Position numbers and translations under genes: made by a program. A stretch of DNA of 6,571 nt from Actinomycetota bacterium (GTDB lineage Bacteria > Actinomycetota > Acidimicrobiia > Spongiisociales > ZC4RG35): assembly GCA_022615295.1 (NCBI GenBank), contig JAKEHF010000079.1:1-6571 (forward strand), given 5' to 3'. Positions within the stretch are counted from its first letter, which is position 1. Each line of letters begins with the position of its first letter. Below the pieces are notes generated by a model. The model did no database searches, was not told the origin of the DNA, and saw only the letters and a list, made by a program, of their open reading frames with translations. Positions 1 through 5,785 of this stretch are shown here, in pieces.

Positions 1-232
1 CTACGACGTCGCCGAGACGACCCATCCCCAGAGTGAGCGTGGCGACGGTGAGCAGGTATCCGAGGGACACCCATTGCACCACGTTGAATGTGGTGTCGAG
101 ACTCTCGATCAGGGTGGGAAAGGCGATGTTGACGATCGACCCATCGATGGTCGCCAGAAGCACTCCGGCGACGACCGCGGTCATCACCAGCCACTTGCGG
201 CTGTAGTCCGGAGTAGTTGGGGTGGCCGTCAA
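1..232 (-). CDS. MFS transporter, DHA2 (EmrB/QacA-like) family, N-terminal part
   Basis: This is the first 77 codons of an inner-membrane drug or metabolite exporter, probably proton-driven; the rest lies beyond the left edge. After a short polar N-terminus (residues 1-13), TM1 covers about 14-35 and carries the DHA2 signature around D30 and 33-IVNIAFP-39. W54 and 57-LGYLLT-62 begin TM2, and 71-GRLGD-75 is the start of MFS motif A. I chose the TTG at 232 because family members have a dozen or so cytoplasmic residues before TM1. A GTG at 187 would cut into TM1. No strong Shine-Dalgarno precedes the TTG. The gene begins 16 nt after the methyltransferase stop, so it is probably the last visible member of that operon. 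The fold assignment is firm; the substrate cannot be told. Confidence 0.85.
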   Translation of the reverse strand, partial: MTATPTTPDYSRKWLVMTAVVAGVLLATIDGSIVNIAFPTLIESLDTTFNVVQWVSLGYLLTVATLTLGMGRLGDVV

Positions 233-248
233 GCGAGGGATCGTAGGG

Positions 249-881
249 TCATCGTTTTCGGGCGATGAGCAGGCCCTCCCGCATCGGGGTGATCGTGGTG
301 TCGAAGTCGGGATCGGCGGCGACGCGTCGATTGAACTCGTCGGTGCCATAGCCCTCGTCGATCCAACCCTGTCCGGTCGCGTACACGTTGTCGGCGACCA
401 GGACCCCACCGTGGGCGAGGAGTGGCTTGGACAGCTCGAGATAGGCGATGTACTCGGTCTTGACGGCGTCGAGGAACACCAGGTCGACACTCTCGGGCCC
501 GAGACGCTGTGCCAGGTCGGGCAGCACGTCCAGCGCCGCCCCCCTGACCACTTCCACCCGGTCGTCCAGTCCGTTTCGAGCGAACTCGCCCTCGGCGAAA
601 TCGGCGTGACGGGGGTCGTACTCGATCGTGATGAGCCTTCCCCCCGGCATCAGACCTCGGGCGATCCAACTCCCTGAGTATCCGGCGAGGGTGCCCAGCT
701 CGAGGGCCAACCGCCCCGGCGTGAGCAGGGTCAGTATCTGGAGAAGCCGGCCCACATCGGCGCTCACTGCGATCTGGGGGAGACCGGCCGCCCGCGCCCG
801 CTCCGTGATCCCATCGAGCTCGTCGTCTTCGAACAGCTCCTTGGCATAGCGACCGAGGAAGGCCCAGCGCTCCGGTGTCAT
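249..881 (-). CDS. SAM-dependent O-methyltransferase, family 3 (CCoAOMT-like)
   Basis: This 210-residue protein has the normal length for class I, metal-dependent small-molecule O-methyltransferases. SAM-binding motif I is 60-LELGTLAGYS-69, and 84-ITIEYDP-90 holds the acidic residue expected to bind the ribose. The expected metal-ligand positions are D138 in 136-FLDA-139 and D164-N165 in ADNV. The N-terminal helical part (1-50) is where this family usually makes its substrate and dimer contacts. The ATG at 881 overlaps the arfB stop (ATGA), and a GAGG at 892-889 lies 7 nt upstream inside arfB, so translation is probably coupled. The physiological acceptor, perhaps a catechol-like compound, is unknown. 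The adjacent exporter hints that a methylated product or xenobiotic may be pumped out, but that is inference. Confidence 0.93.
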   Translation of the reverse strand: MTPERWAFLGRYAKELFEDDELDGITERARAAGLPQIAVSADVGRLLQILTLLTPGRLALELGTLAGYSGSWIARGLMPGGRLITIEYDPRHADFAEGEFARNGLDDRVEVVRGAALDVLPDLAQRLGPESVDLVFLDAVKTEYIAYLELSKPLLAHGGVLVADNVYATGQGWIDEGYGTDEFNRRVAADPDFDTTITPMREGLLIARKR

Positions 882-1282
882 TCCTCGGCCTCGGGTCGAC
901 GCCGACTGCGCTTCGTCGCGGATCTGGCCGACTTGTCCGCCAGCCTCCGCTCCCGAGCCTGTCGGGTGGGTCGGGTCCTTCTTCGGGGCCGGGGCTCGGC
1001 GAGTGCGCCGAGGAGACGCTCTGTCATACGCTCGCGTGCGATCTCGCGGTTCCGGCCCTGTGAGCGGGTGTCGCCGGCACGCACCTCCACCACGTCTCCC
1101 AGCTTGGACACCAGCAGGCGTCTCACCTCCTCAGGCAGCGAAGATCTCATGATGTCGTAGCGGAGCGTGACCACGGTCTGGGTGCGGTTGGCGTGCTGTC
1201 CGCCTGGACCGCCCGAGGTGTCGAACCGCTCCTCGAGCTCCTCACCGGGAATGACGAGACCGTCGACGACGAGATCCTCCAG
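878..1282 (-). CDS. arfB: alternative ribosome-rescue factor ArfB (GGQ peptidyl-tRNA hydrolase), CTG start proposed
   Basis: ArfB (YaeJ) enters stalled ribosomes that lack a stop codon and hydrolyses the peptidyl-tRNA. Read from CTG at 1282, the product is 134 residues, close to the ~140 usual for the family. The catalytic loop is 23-SGGPGGQHANRT-34, with GGQ at 27-29, and 46-SSLPEEV-52 and 73-RSQGRNRE-80 are typical. The basic tail (about 100-129) has the TRPTRQ...RRLADK..RS pattern that occupies the mRNA channel. The frame is closed upstream by the ino1 TGA, and no ATG, GTG or TTG precedes the GGQ. CTG at 1282 has a GGAG (1294-1291) 8 nt upstream and aligns with normal ArfB N-termini (M-E-D-L-V-V...I-P). 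The first standard codon, GTG at 1174, would remove the GGQ and inactivate the protein. Identity is very sure, the start less so. Confidence 0.9.
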   Translation of the reverse strand: MEDLVVDGLVIPGEELEERFDTSGGPGGQHANRTQTVVTLRYDIMRSSLPEEVRRLLVSKLGDVVEVRAGDTRSQGRNREIARERMTERLLGALAEPRPRRRTRPTRQARERRLADKSARSATKRSRRRPEAEE

Positions 1283-1285
1283 GTC

Positions 1286-2608
1286 TCAGACTCCGTCGTA
1301 GTACTCGGTGCCGAGATGGGTTATCAGGTCCTCGCCCATCATGTGCCGAAGGTTGTTGTAGAGCTTGGAGAGCTGAACGAAGAGGTCGTTCTCCGGGGTC
1401 AGGCCGGGTGCTGTCTGGGGGCTCTTGAAGTAGAAGGAGAGCCACTCCTGGACACCGCTCCTGCCCGCGCGAGCCGCCAGGTCCATGAACAACGCGAGGT
1501 CGAGGACTATCGGTGCGGCGAGGATCGAGTCCTTGCACTGGAAGTCGACCTTGATCTGCATCGGATAGCCGAGCCAGCCAAAGATGTCGATGTTGTCCCA
1601 GCTCTCCTTGTCGTCGCCTTTGGGCGGGTAGTAGTTGATCCTCACCTTGTGGTAGATGTCGCCGTAGAGGTCGGGATAGAGGTCCGGCTGCAGAATGTGC
1701 TCCAACACCCCCAGCTTGGAGACTTCCTTTGAGCGGAAGCTGTCCGGGTCGTCGAGGACCTCCCCGTCACGGTTTCCCAGGATGTTGGTCGAGAACCATC
1801 CGTTGATGCCCAGCATCCGGGCTTTTAGGCCCGGGGCGATGATGGTCTTCATCAGCGTCTGACCGGTCTTGAAGTCCTTCCCGGCGATCGGCACCCGTTC
1901 CCTGGCCGCCAGCTCGACCATCGCCGGGATGTCGACCGAGAGGTTGGGGGCGCCGTTGGCGTAGGGGACACCCATGCGGAGACAGGCGTAGGCGTAGATC
2001 TGGGAGGGCGAGATCGCCGGGTCGTTGCCCTTGAGGCCACGCTCGAAACCGTCGAGGTCGAGATGCACCGGTGACGCATCCTCGTAGGCCTCGGTGGACC
2101 CGCACCAGACGGCCACGAGACGGTCGACCTTCTTCTCGGCACGGAAGCGATCGATGTCCTCCATGAGCGCCTCGGCCATGTCCATGTGGGTCCCGCCGTC
2201 CTTGAGATGGTCGACGCCTGGGAGGTTCTTCACCCAACGGTTGGAGAACACAGCGGTCATCGGGGTGATAGCCCGAAGCTCATCGCCTATTGCCTCGACG
2301 TGGCCTGGCTCGAGGACCCTGGCCTTCATCGCCGCGGCATAGGCGTCGTCAGAGAAGGCGTCCCACCCACCGAACTCGAGCTGATCGAGAGTGGCGAGGG
2401 GCACGAAGTCCCTCACCAGAGGACGACGGCCTTCGGTCCTCTTCCCGAGGCGGATGTGGGCCCGCTGGGTGAGAGACCCGATCGGCTCTCCGTACCCGCG
2501 GCGCGCCGCCAGGACGCCGGAGATGAAGGTCGTGGCCACGGCGCCCATGCCGGGGGTGAGCACCCCCAACCTTCCGTCGGGCGGCGCTATCACGGTTGGC
2601 TTCGTCAT
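1286..2608 (-). CDS. ino1: inositol-3-phosphate synthase (myo-inositol-1-phosphate synthase)
   Basis: This NAD-dependent cytosolic enzyme converts glucose 6-phosphate to 1D-myo-inositol 3-phosphate, the first step towards inositol lipids and, in many actinobacteria, mycothiol. From the ATG at 2608 it is 440 residues. The dinucleotide-binding glycine loop is 15-GVLTPGMGAV-24. Active-site blocks are 243-GKDFKTGQT-251, 277-LGNRDG-282, 293-SKEVSK-298 and 360-DSILAAPIVLDL-371. It is longer than the ~367-residue mycobacterial Ino1, and from memory its N-terminal blocks (GSLTQ..IRLGKRTE, FVPLA..FGGWD) resemble the Bacteroidetes-like form. A TTG at 2629 would add seven residues (MDKVGGR); I prefer the ATG because a candidate -10 box covers 2621-2626. 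It heads the minus-strand operon, and arfB begins 3 nt after its stop. Confidence 0.95.
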   Translation of the reverse strand: MTKPTVIAPPDGRLGVLTPGMGAVATTFISGVLAARRGYGEPIGSLTQRAHIRLGKRTEGRRPLVRDFVPLATLDQLEFGGWDAFSDDAYAAAMKARVLEPGHVEAIGDELRAITPMTAVFSNRWVKNLPGVDHLKDGGTHMDMAEALMEDIDRFRAEKKVDRLVAVWCGSTEAYEDASPVHLDLDGFERGLKGNDPAISPSQIYAYACLRMGVPYANGAPNLSVDIPAMVELAARERVPIAGKDFKTGQTLMKTIIAPGLKARMLGINGWFSTNILGNRDGEVLDDPDSFRSKEVSKLGVLEHILQPDLYPDLYGDIYHKVRINYYPPKGDDKESWDNIDIFGWLGYPMQIKVDFQCKDSILAAPIVLDLALFMDLAARAGRSGVQEWLSFYFKSPQTAPGLTPENDLFVQLSKLYNNLRHMMGEDLITHLGTEYYDGV

Positions 2609-2620
2609 CCGGCCGCCAAC

Positions 2621-2648
2621 CTTATCCAAACGCCGTCATTGGCCTCAA
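2621..2648 (-). promoter_or_regulatory. candidate promoter for ino1 operon
   Basis: On the minus strand a -35-like TTGAGG (2648-2643) and a -10-like GATAAG (2626-2621) are separated by 16 nt. Each matches the consensus at 4 of 6 bases. Transcription would begin near 2614, leaving about six bases before the ino1 ATG, so the mRNA would be almost leaderless, which is common in actinobacteria. The evidence is pattern matching only. Confidence 0.27.
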
Positions 2649-2672
2649 TCACAAGGGGTTAGTCTCGCCGAC

Positions 2673-3134
2673 GTGGAAGGACCACCGGACAGCCTCGGTC
2701 CAACGGTCGATGTCGCCCTGCTCGCCGATGCGGTCCAGGCGGTGCGTGGCAAGCTGTTCATCCTCGGCGGGGGGTGGGACACCTTGTGGGTGCAGCGGTT
2801 CCCCGCCCGACACCCTAGCCTTGCCATCGGTCTGCGGCTCAGGGTGCCTGTCTCGTGGGCGGGTGACGAGATCAGGCTCGCGGTGGAGCTCCAGGACGCC
2901 GACGGGAGAGCGCTCCTACCCAGGGCGCTAGCCCACGACATCCGTCTCCCGGGCCCCGGACAGCACCTGCCCAACGCCACCGACTTCGGTCTGATTCGCT
3001 CGTTCACCTTCAACAACCTGATGTTCCAGGCCGAGGGCTCCTACTCCTTTGTGATCTCGGTTGACGACGAGCCGGTGTCCCGTCTCCGGTTCATGGTCCG
3101 GTCTCGCCCCGAGACGCCGCCCGAGCCGATCTGA
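2673..3134 (+). CDS. GGGW-motif protein, probable DUF6941 family
   Basis: This soluble 153-residue protein has no visible signal peptide or membrane segment. The recognisable core is 13-DVALLADAVQ-22, then 26-GKLFILGGGW-35, alternating beta-strands, and near the end a 121-EGSYSFVISVDD-132 strand pair. The GGGW block matches my memory of small actinobacterial proteins grouped as DUF6941, whose role is unknown. The beta-rich pattern suggests a compact sandwich, which is inference. I chose GTG at 2673 because it puts the conserved core about a dozen residues in. Starting farther upstream would overlap ino1 on the other strand. An AAGGGG lies at 2652-2657, 15 nt from the GTG, so the ribosome site is weak. 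The gene diverges from ino1 across about 64 bp. Confidence 0.7.
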   Translation: MEGPPDSLGPTVDVALLADAVQAVRGKLFILGGGWDTLWVQRFPARHPSLAIGLRLRVPVSWAGDEIRLAVELQDADGRALLPRALAHDIRLPGPGQHLPNATDFGLIRSFTFNNLMFQAEGSYSFVISVDDEPVSRLRFMVRSRPETPPEPI

Positions 3135-3140
3135 GCGTCA

Positions 3141-3161
3141 CCCGGGTTGGCCTAGGCCCGG
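3141..3161 (+). terminator. weak candidate hairpin after the GGGW gene
   Basis: CCGGG (3142-3146) can pair with CCCGG (3157-3161). The loop contains the palindrome GGCCTAGGCC (3149-3158), which gives a competing fold. No T-run follows, and the spot overlaps a possible -35 for the next gene. This is a low-confidence intrinsic terminator. Confidence 0.22.
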
Positions 3162-3176
3162 CTACCACCTAGGGTC
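3147..3176 (+). promoter_or_regulatory. candidate promoter for the M23 peptidase gene
   Basis: TTGGCC (3147-3152) and TAGGGT (3171-3176) are 18 nt apart, matching sigma-70-type boxes at 4/6 and 3/6 bases. A start near 3183 would give a leader of about 45 nt ending in the clear GGAGG at 3220-3224. The call rests on pattern only. Confidence 0.27.
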
Positions 3177-3228
3177 CCCGTCTCCTCAAAGGACACCGAG
3201 TCCGATTCCCTCGAACCATGGAGGCTCC

Positions 3229-3822
3229 ATGCTGCGCAGGTGGATAACCGCCCTCGTCATCGCCGTCGTTCTGGCCGTTCCCCTGACCGCATCTGCCCAT
3301 GAAGTCTCCGACATCACGCTGACCTTCCCTCAGGACGTCGCCGTCACCAGCTTCGTTGACGACTGGTTGGACCGGCGCTCCGGTGGGCGTCGGCACGAAG
3401 GCAACGACCTGATGGCCCCAAAGATGACCGAGGTGTACGCCGCGGCGGACGGGGTGGTGATCAAGGTCTCCGAGAGCGCCAGGGCGGGGCGATACCTCAT
3501 CCTCGAGCACGCCGACGGTTGGGAGACCTACTACATCCACCTCAACGACGACAGCCCGGGGAGCGACGATGGCGAGGCGCCCTGGGCGCTGACCCTGGCG
3601 CCCGGGCTCCGGGTCGGGTCCGAGGTCACCGCGGGCCAGCTCATCGGCTACGTCGGGGACTCGGGGAACGCAGAGGGGGGCAGTCCCCACACCCACTTCG
3701 AGTTGCACTACCAGGGGTTGCCCCTCAACCCCCACGACCATCTGGTCTCGGCCTGGGAACGGGCAGTTGCCGCGCTCCTCGACGTGCCGCCCCCCGTCGT
3801 GAACGGCTTCTATATGGTCTGA
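3229..3822 (+). CDS. secreted M23 family metallopeptidase (LytM-like)
   Basis: This 197-residue zinc endopeptidase is expected to cut peptidoglycan cross-bridges or stem peptides outside the membrane. The ATG at 3229 has a GGAGG (3220-3224) 4 nt upstream. Residues 1-23 form a signal peptide: two Arg at 3-4, a hydrophobic core at 8-19, and a likely cut after ASA (21-23). There is no lipobox Cys. Peptidase motifs are complete: 56-HEGND-60 supplies H56 and D60, and 154-HTHFELH-160 supplies the HxH pair, with H156 the expected zinc ligand. 71-AAADGVV-77 and H104 are also typical. Residues 107-125 form an acidic, Gly/Pro-rich insert between core strands. No LysM or SH3 domain is present, so this is a minimal, freely secreted enzyme. 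Its 3' end overlaps the convergent SDR-like gene by 13 bp. Whether it is an active hydrolase or a regulator is not shown. Confidence 0.92.
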   Translation: MLRRWITALVIAVVLAVPLTASAHEVSDITLTFPQDVAVTSFVDDWLDRRSGGRRHEGNDLMAPKMTEVYAAADGVVIKVSESARAGRYLILEHADGWETYYIHLNDDSPGSDDGEAPWALTLAPGLRVGSEVTAGQLIGYVGDSGNAEGGSPHTHFELHYQGLPLNPHDHLVSAWERAVAALLDVPPPVVNGFYMV

Positions 3823-4244
3823 GCGTCGTCCAGGTCGACCACCAAGCCGACGAGGTCCGGGTCGTCGGGGTCGACGACTGCCGTCTGCGACACGCTCGAC
3901 GGTGGCTGTCCCCTCATCACCCAAATGGCGCGGGTGACCCCGGCGGCGGTTATGGCACGCGCCCAGCCGGCGAGGGCCTCGGTGGCGTCGCCGGCGAAGG
4001 CGAGCTCCCTTCCGTCACTGGCGGCCTCGGCGATCAGCACCGCGGTGAAGACCCGCGTCGCCGCAGCCTCGAGGTGACCATCGTCGGAGAGATCGCCGAG
4101 GGCTGCCTTGACCCCGATGGCGCGGAGACGACCCGCAGCGTCGGGGTCGCTGACGAATGCCCTCACCTCACGACCCGGTCCGAGGAGAGCCTGAACCACG
4201 GCCAGACCGACTGGGGTGTCGGCTCCAACGACGATGACCGGCAT
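3810..4244 (-). CDS. short Rossmann-fold (NAD(P)-binding, SDR/NmrA-like) protein
   Basis: This 144-residue protein has a dinucleotide-binding N-terminus: strand 3-VIVVGAD-9, with the glycine loop GADTPVG (7-13) in place of the usual GATGxxG. 50-GDLSD-54 and 101-AGVTRAIWVM-110 match the GDLxD and 'aGV+r.v.v' strands of atypical SDR/NmrA-like proteins. Typical members have 200-300 residues, and here the C-terminal substrate domain and a YxxxK catalytic pair are missing. The tail (125-140) is acidic. It may be a naturally minimal binding protein, a redox sensor, or a shortened SDR; its function is unknown. The ATG at 4244 has no good Shine-Dalgarno. It is convergent with the M23 gene (13 bp overlap) and divergent from sufB across a 127 bp regulatory gap. 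Confidence 0.75.
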   Translation of the reverse strand: MPVIVVGADTPVGLAVVQALLGPGREVRAFVSDPDAAGRLRAIGVKAALGDLSDDGHLEAAATRVFTAVLIAEAASDGRELAFAGDATEALAGWARAITAAGVTRAIWVMRGQPPSSVSQTAVVDPDDPDLVGLVVDLDDAQTI

Positions 4245-4263
4245 CCGGCGACGTTACCCACGG

Positions 4264-4292
4264 TTCCGGAGACGTCCCGGGACGGGTACAAT
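4264..4292 (+). promoter_or_regulatory. probable sufB promoter
   Basis: A TACAAT at 4287-4292 matches the -10 consensus at 5 of 6 bases, a striking A/T-rich hexamer in a GC-rich region. The hexamer 17 nt upstream is TTCCGG (4264-4269), only 2 of 6, so the promoter probably depends on an activator or another sigma factor's -35. The start would be near 4299, about 73 nt before the sufB GTG. Confidence 0.5.
4273..4284. promoter_or_regulatory. perfect 12-bp palindrome in the sufB promoter spacer
   Basis: CGTCCCGGGACG is an uninterrupted palindrome between the -35 position and the TACAAT -10 box. Its place would let a bound protein block or remodel the promoter. No regulator is identified. Confidence 0.4.
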
Positions 4293-4293
4293 C

Positions 4294-4311
4294 CCACTAT
4301 CCGTGTAGTGG
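4294..4311. promoter_or_regulatory. candidate operator: CCACTA-N6-TAGTGG inverted repeat at the sufB start site
   Basis: Perfect 6-bp arms flank a 6-bp spacer, beginning one base after the -10 box and covering the expected transcription start. This geometry suits a dimeric helix-turn-helix repressor such as SufR or an Rrf2/IscR-type protein, known regulators of suf genes. The arms are not the motif I recall for mycobacterial SufR (ACACT-N5-TGTGA), so the binder is unassigned. It could also act on the divergent SDR-like gene. Confidence 0.45.
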
Positions 4312-4340
4312 AAATTCTCGTAGGCCCCCACAGGTTCTCT

Positions 4341-4364
4341 ATGAGTGAGGACCGACAGAGGTGA
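4341..4364 (+). other. possible 7-codon leader ORF before sufB
   Basis: ATG at 4341 opens a 7-codon frame (MSEDRQR) whose TGA (4362-4364) lies inside the sufB Shine-Dalgarno (4359-4364), 7 nt before the sufB GTG. A weak AGG (4332-4334) precedes it. If translated, it could feed terminating ribosomes into sufB. It may equally be chance. Confidence 0.2.
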
Positions 4365-4371
4365 CATCAAA

Positions 4372-5781
4372 GTGACGACGGTCGATATCGATCTTGGCGG
4401 CTACCAGCTCGGCTGGCATGACGAGGTGGCCCTCGCCTTCGAGCCTCGTAAGGGTCTCGACGAGGACGTGATCCGCGACATGTCGACGATGAAGGGGGAG
4501 CCGCAGTGGATGCTCGACTTCCGTCTCAAGGCCTACAGGCGATTCCTGGCCAAGCCGATCCCTCAATGGGGGGGTGGTGGCCTCCTCAACACCATCGACT
4601 TCGACGACATCTACTACTACGTCAAGCCCGCCGGTGAGCAGGCCAAGGACTGGGACATGGTCCCCGAGTCGATCAAGGAGACCTACCGCCGTCTCGGCAT
4701 CCCCGAGGCCGAGCGCAAGTTCCTCGCCGGGGTGACGGCTCAGTATGAAAGTGAAGTGGTTTATCACCGCAACCGCGAGGACCTCGAGAAGCTGGGCGTC
4801 CTGTTCACCGACATGGACACGGCGCTCCGGGACTACCCCGAGATCGTCAAGGAGTACTTCGGGACCATCATCCCGCCGAACGACAACAAGTTCGCCGCCC
4901 TCAACTCGGCCGTCTGGTCAGGTGGGTCTTTCATCTATGTTCCGCCGGGGGTCCATGTCGACCAGCCGTTGCAGGCCTACTTCCGGATCAACTCGGAGAA
5001 CATGGGTCAGTTCGAGCGGACCCTGATCATCGTCGACGAGGGCGCCTACGTGCATTACGTCGAGGGCTGCTCGGCGCCGGTCTACACCACCGACTCGCTA
5101 CACGCCGCCGTGGTGGAGATCGTGGTCAAGGAGGGCGGGCGTTGTCGTTACACGACCATCCAGAACTGGTCGAACAACGTGTTTAACCTCGTCACCAAGA
5201 GGGCCGCCGCCTATCGGAATGCGACCATGGAATGGGTCGACGGCAACATCGGATCTCGCCTTACGATGAAGTATCCCGCGGTCTGGCTGATGGAGCCCGG
5301 GGCCCACGGTGAGGTGCTCTCGATCGCATTCGCAAGCGAGGGCCAGCATCAGGACGCCGGGGCCAAGATGGTCCACGCCGCCCCGGACACGACTTCGACC
5401 ATCATCTCCAAGTCCATCTCCAAGAGCGGGGGACGTGCCGGGTACCGCGGTCTGGTCCGGGTCGAGCCGGGCGCCGAGCGGGCCAAGAGCTTCGTGAGAT
5501 GTGACGCCCTGATCCTCGACGAGCAGAGCCGTTCGGACACCTACCCCTATATGGAGATCGAGGAGAACGACGCCGAGATCGGTCACGAGGCGACGGTGTC
5601 CAAGGTCGGCGAGGAGCAGTTGTTCTACCTCATGTCCCGAGGCCTCACCGAGGAGCAGGCCACCTCGATGGTGGTTGCCGGCTTCATCGAGCCGATCGTC
5701 AAGGAGCTGCCCATGGAGTACGCGGTCGAGATGAACCGTCTCATCGAGCTCAACATGGCGGCCGCCGGCGCCATCGGCTAA
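4372..5781 (+). CDS. sufB: Fe-S cluster assembly scaffold SufB
   Basis: SufB is the scaffold subunit of the cytosolic SufBCD complex, on which iron-sulfur clusters are built with sulfur from SufS/SufU or SufE and ATP from SufC. From GTG at 4372 the protein is 469 residues, the normal length, with no intein as found in mycobacterial SufB. I chose this GTG because AGGTGA (4359-4364) lies 7 nt upstream and the protein then begins MTTVDIDLGGYQLGW. The GTG at 4345 would add nine unconserved residues. The C-terminal beta-helix core holds Cys377 in 374-FVRCDAL-380, equivalent to E. coli Cys405, and His405-Glu406 in HEATVSK, matching E. coli His433-Glu434 with the same 28-residue spacing. The final helical domain carries QLFYLMSRGL and ELPMEYAVEMNRL. 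sufC and sufD do not follow directly, so this looks like a single-gene unit with its own promoter and 3' hairpin. Confidence 0.97.
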   Translation: MTTVDIDLGGYQLGWHDEVALAFEPRKGLDEDVIRDMSTMKGEPQWMLDFRLKAYRRFLAKPIPQWGGGGLLNTIDFDDIYYYVKPAGEQAKDWDMVPESIKETYRRLGIPEAERKFLAGVTAQYESEVVYHRNREDLEKLGVLFTDMDTALRDYPEIVKEYFGTIIPPNDNKFAALNSAVWSGGSFIYVPPGVHVDQPLQAYFRINSENMGQFERTLIIVDEGAYVHYVEGCSAPVYTTDSLHAAVVEIVVKEGGRCRYTTIQNWSNNVFNLVTKRAAAYRNATMEWVDGNIGSRLTMKYPAVWLMEPGAHGEVLSIAFASEGQHQDAGAKMVHAAPDTTSTIISKSISKSGGRAGYRGLVRVEPGAERAKSFVRCDALILDEQSRSDTYPYMEIEENDAEIGHEATVSKVGEEQLFYLMSRGLTEEQATSMVVAGFIEPIVKELPMEYAVEMNRLIELNMAAAGAIG

Positions 5782-5785
5782 ACGT

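Noticed and set aside
222..677. Plus-strand open frame of ~150 codons opposite the O-methyltransferase
   Set aside because: It mirrors the methyltransferase gene, shows no known motif, and is a by-product of high GC content.
878..1174. arfB starting at GTG 1174 (98 residues)
   Set aside because: It would omit the GGQ motif that is plainly encoded in the same frame upstream at positions 27-29 of the longer protein.
1193..1732. Plus-strand open frame of ~180 codons opposite ino1 and arfB
   Set aside because: The opposite strand has unmistakable synthase and GGQ motifs, and this frame's composition is that of an antisense shadow.
2609..2629. ino1 starting at TTG 2629
   Set aside because: It adds seven unconserved residues and would place the start in a likely -10 box; ATG 2608 fits better, though it is not proven.
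4294..4311. Assignment of the inverted repeat to mycobacterial SufR
   Set aside because: The arms and spacer do not match the ACACT-N5-TGTGA motif as I know it, so it was kept as an unassigned operator.
3519..4364. Plus-strand 281-codon frame spanning the M23 gene, the SDR-like gene and the sufB leader
   Set aside because: It crosses two better supported genes and the sufB promoter, and its translation has no domain-like features.
4345..4371. sufB starting at GTG 4345
   Set aside because: The nine extra residues include the Shine-Dalgarno AGGTGA itself, while GTG 4372 has ideal spacing and the expected N-terminus.
4372..5781. Intein in SufB
   Set aside because: The protein has normal length and continuous SufB homology, with no block of inserted splicing motifs.
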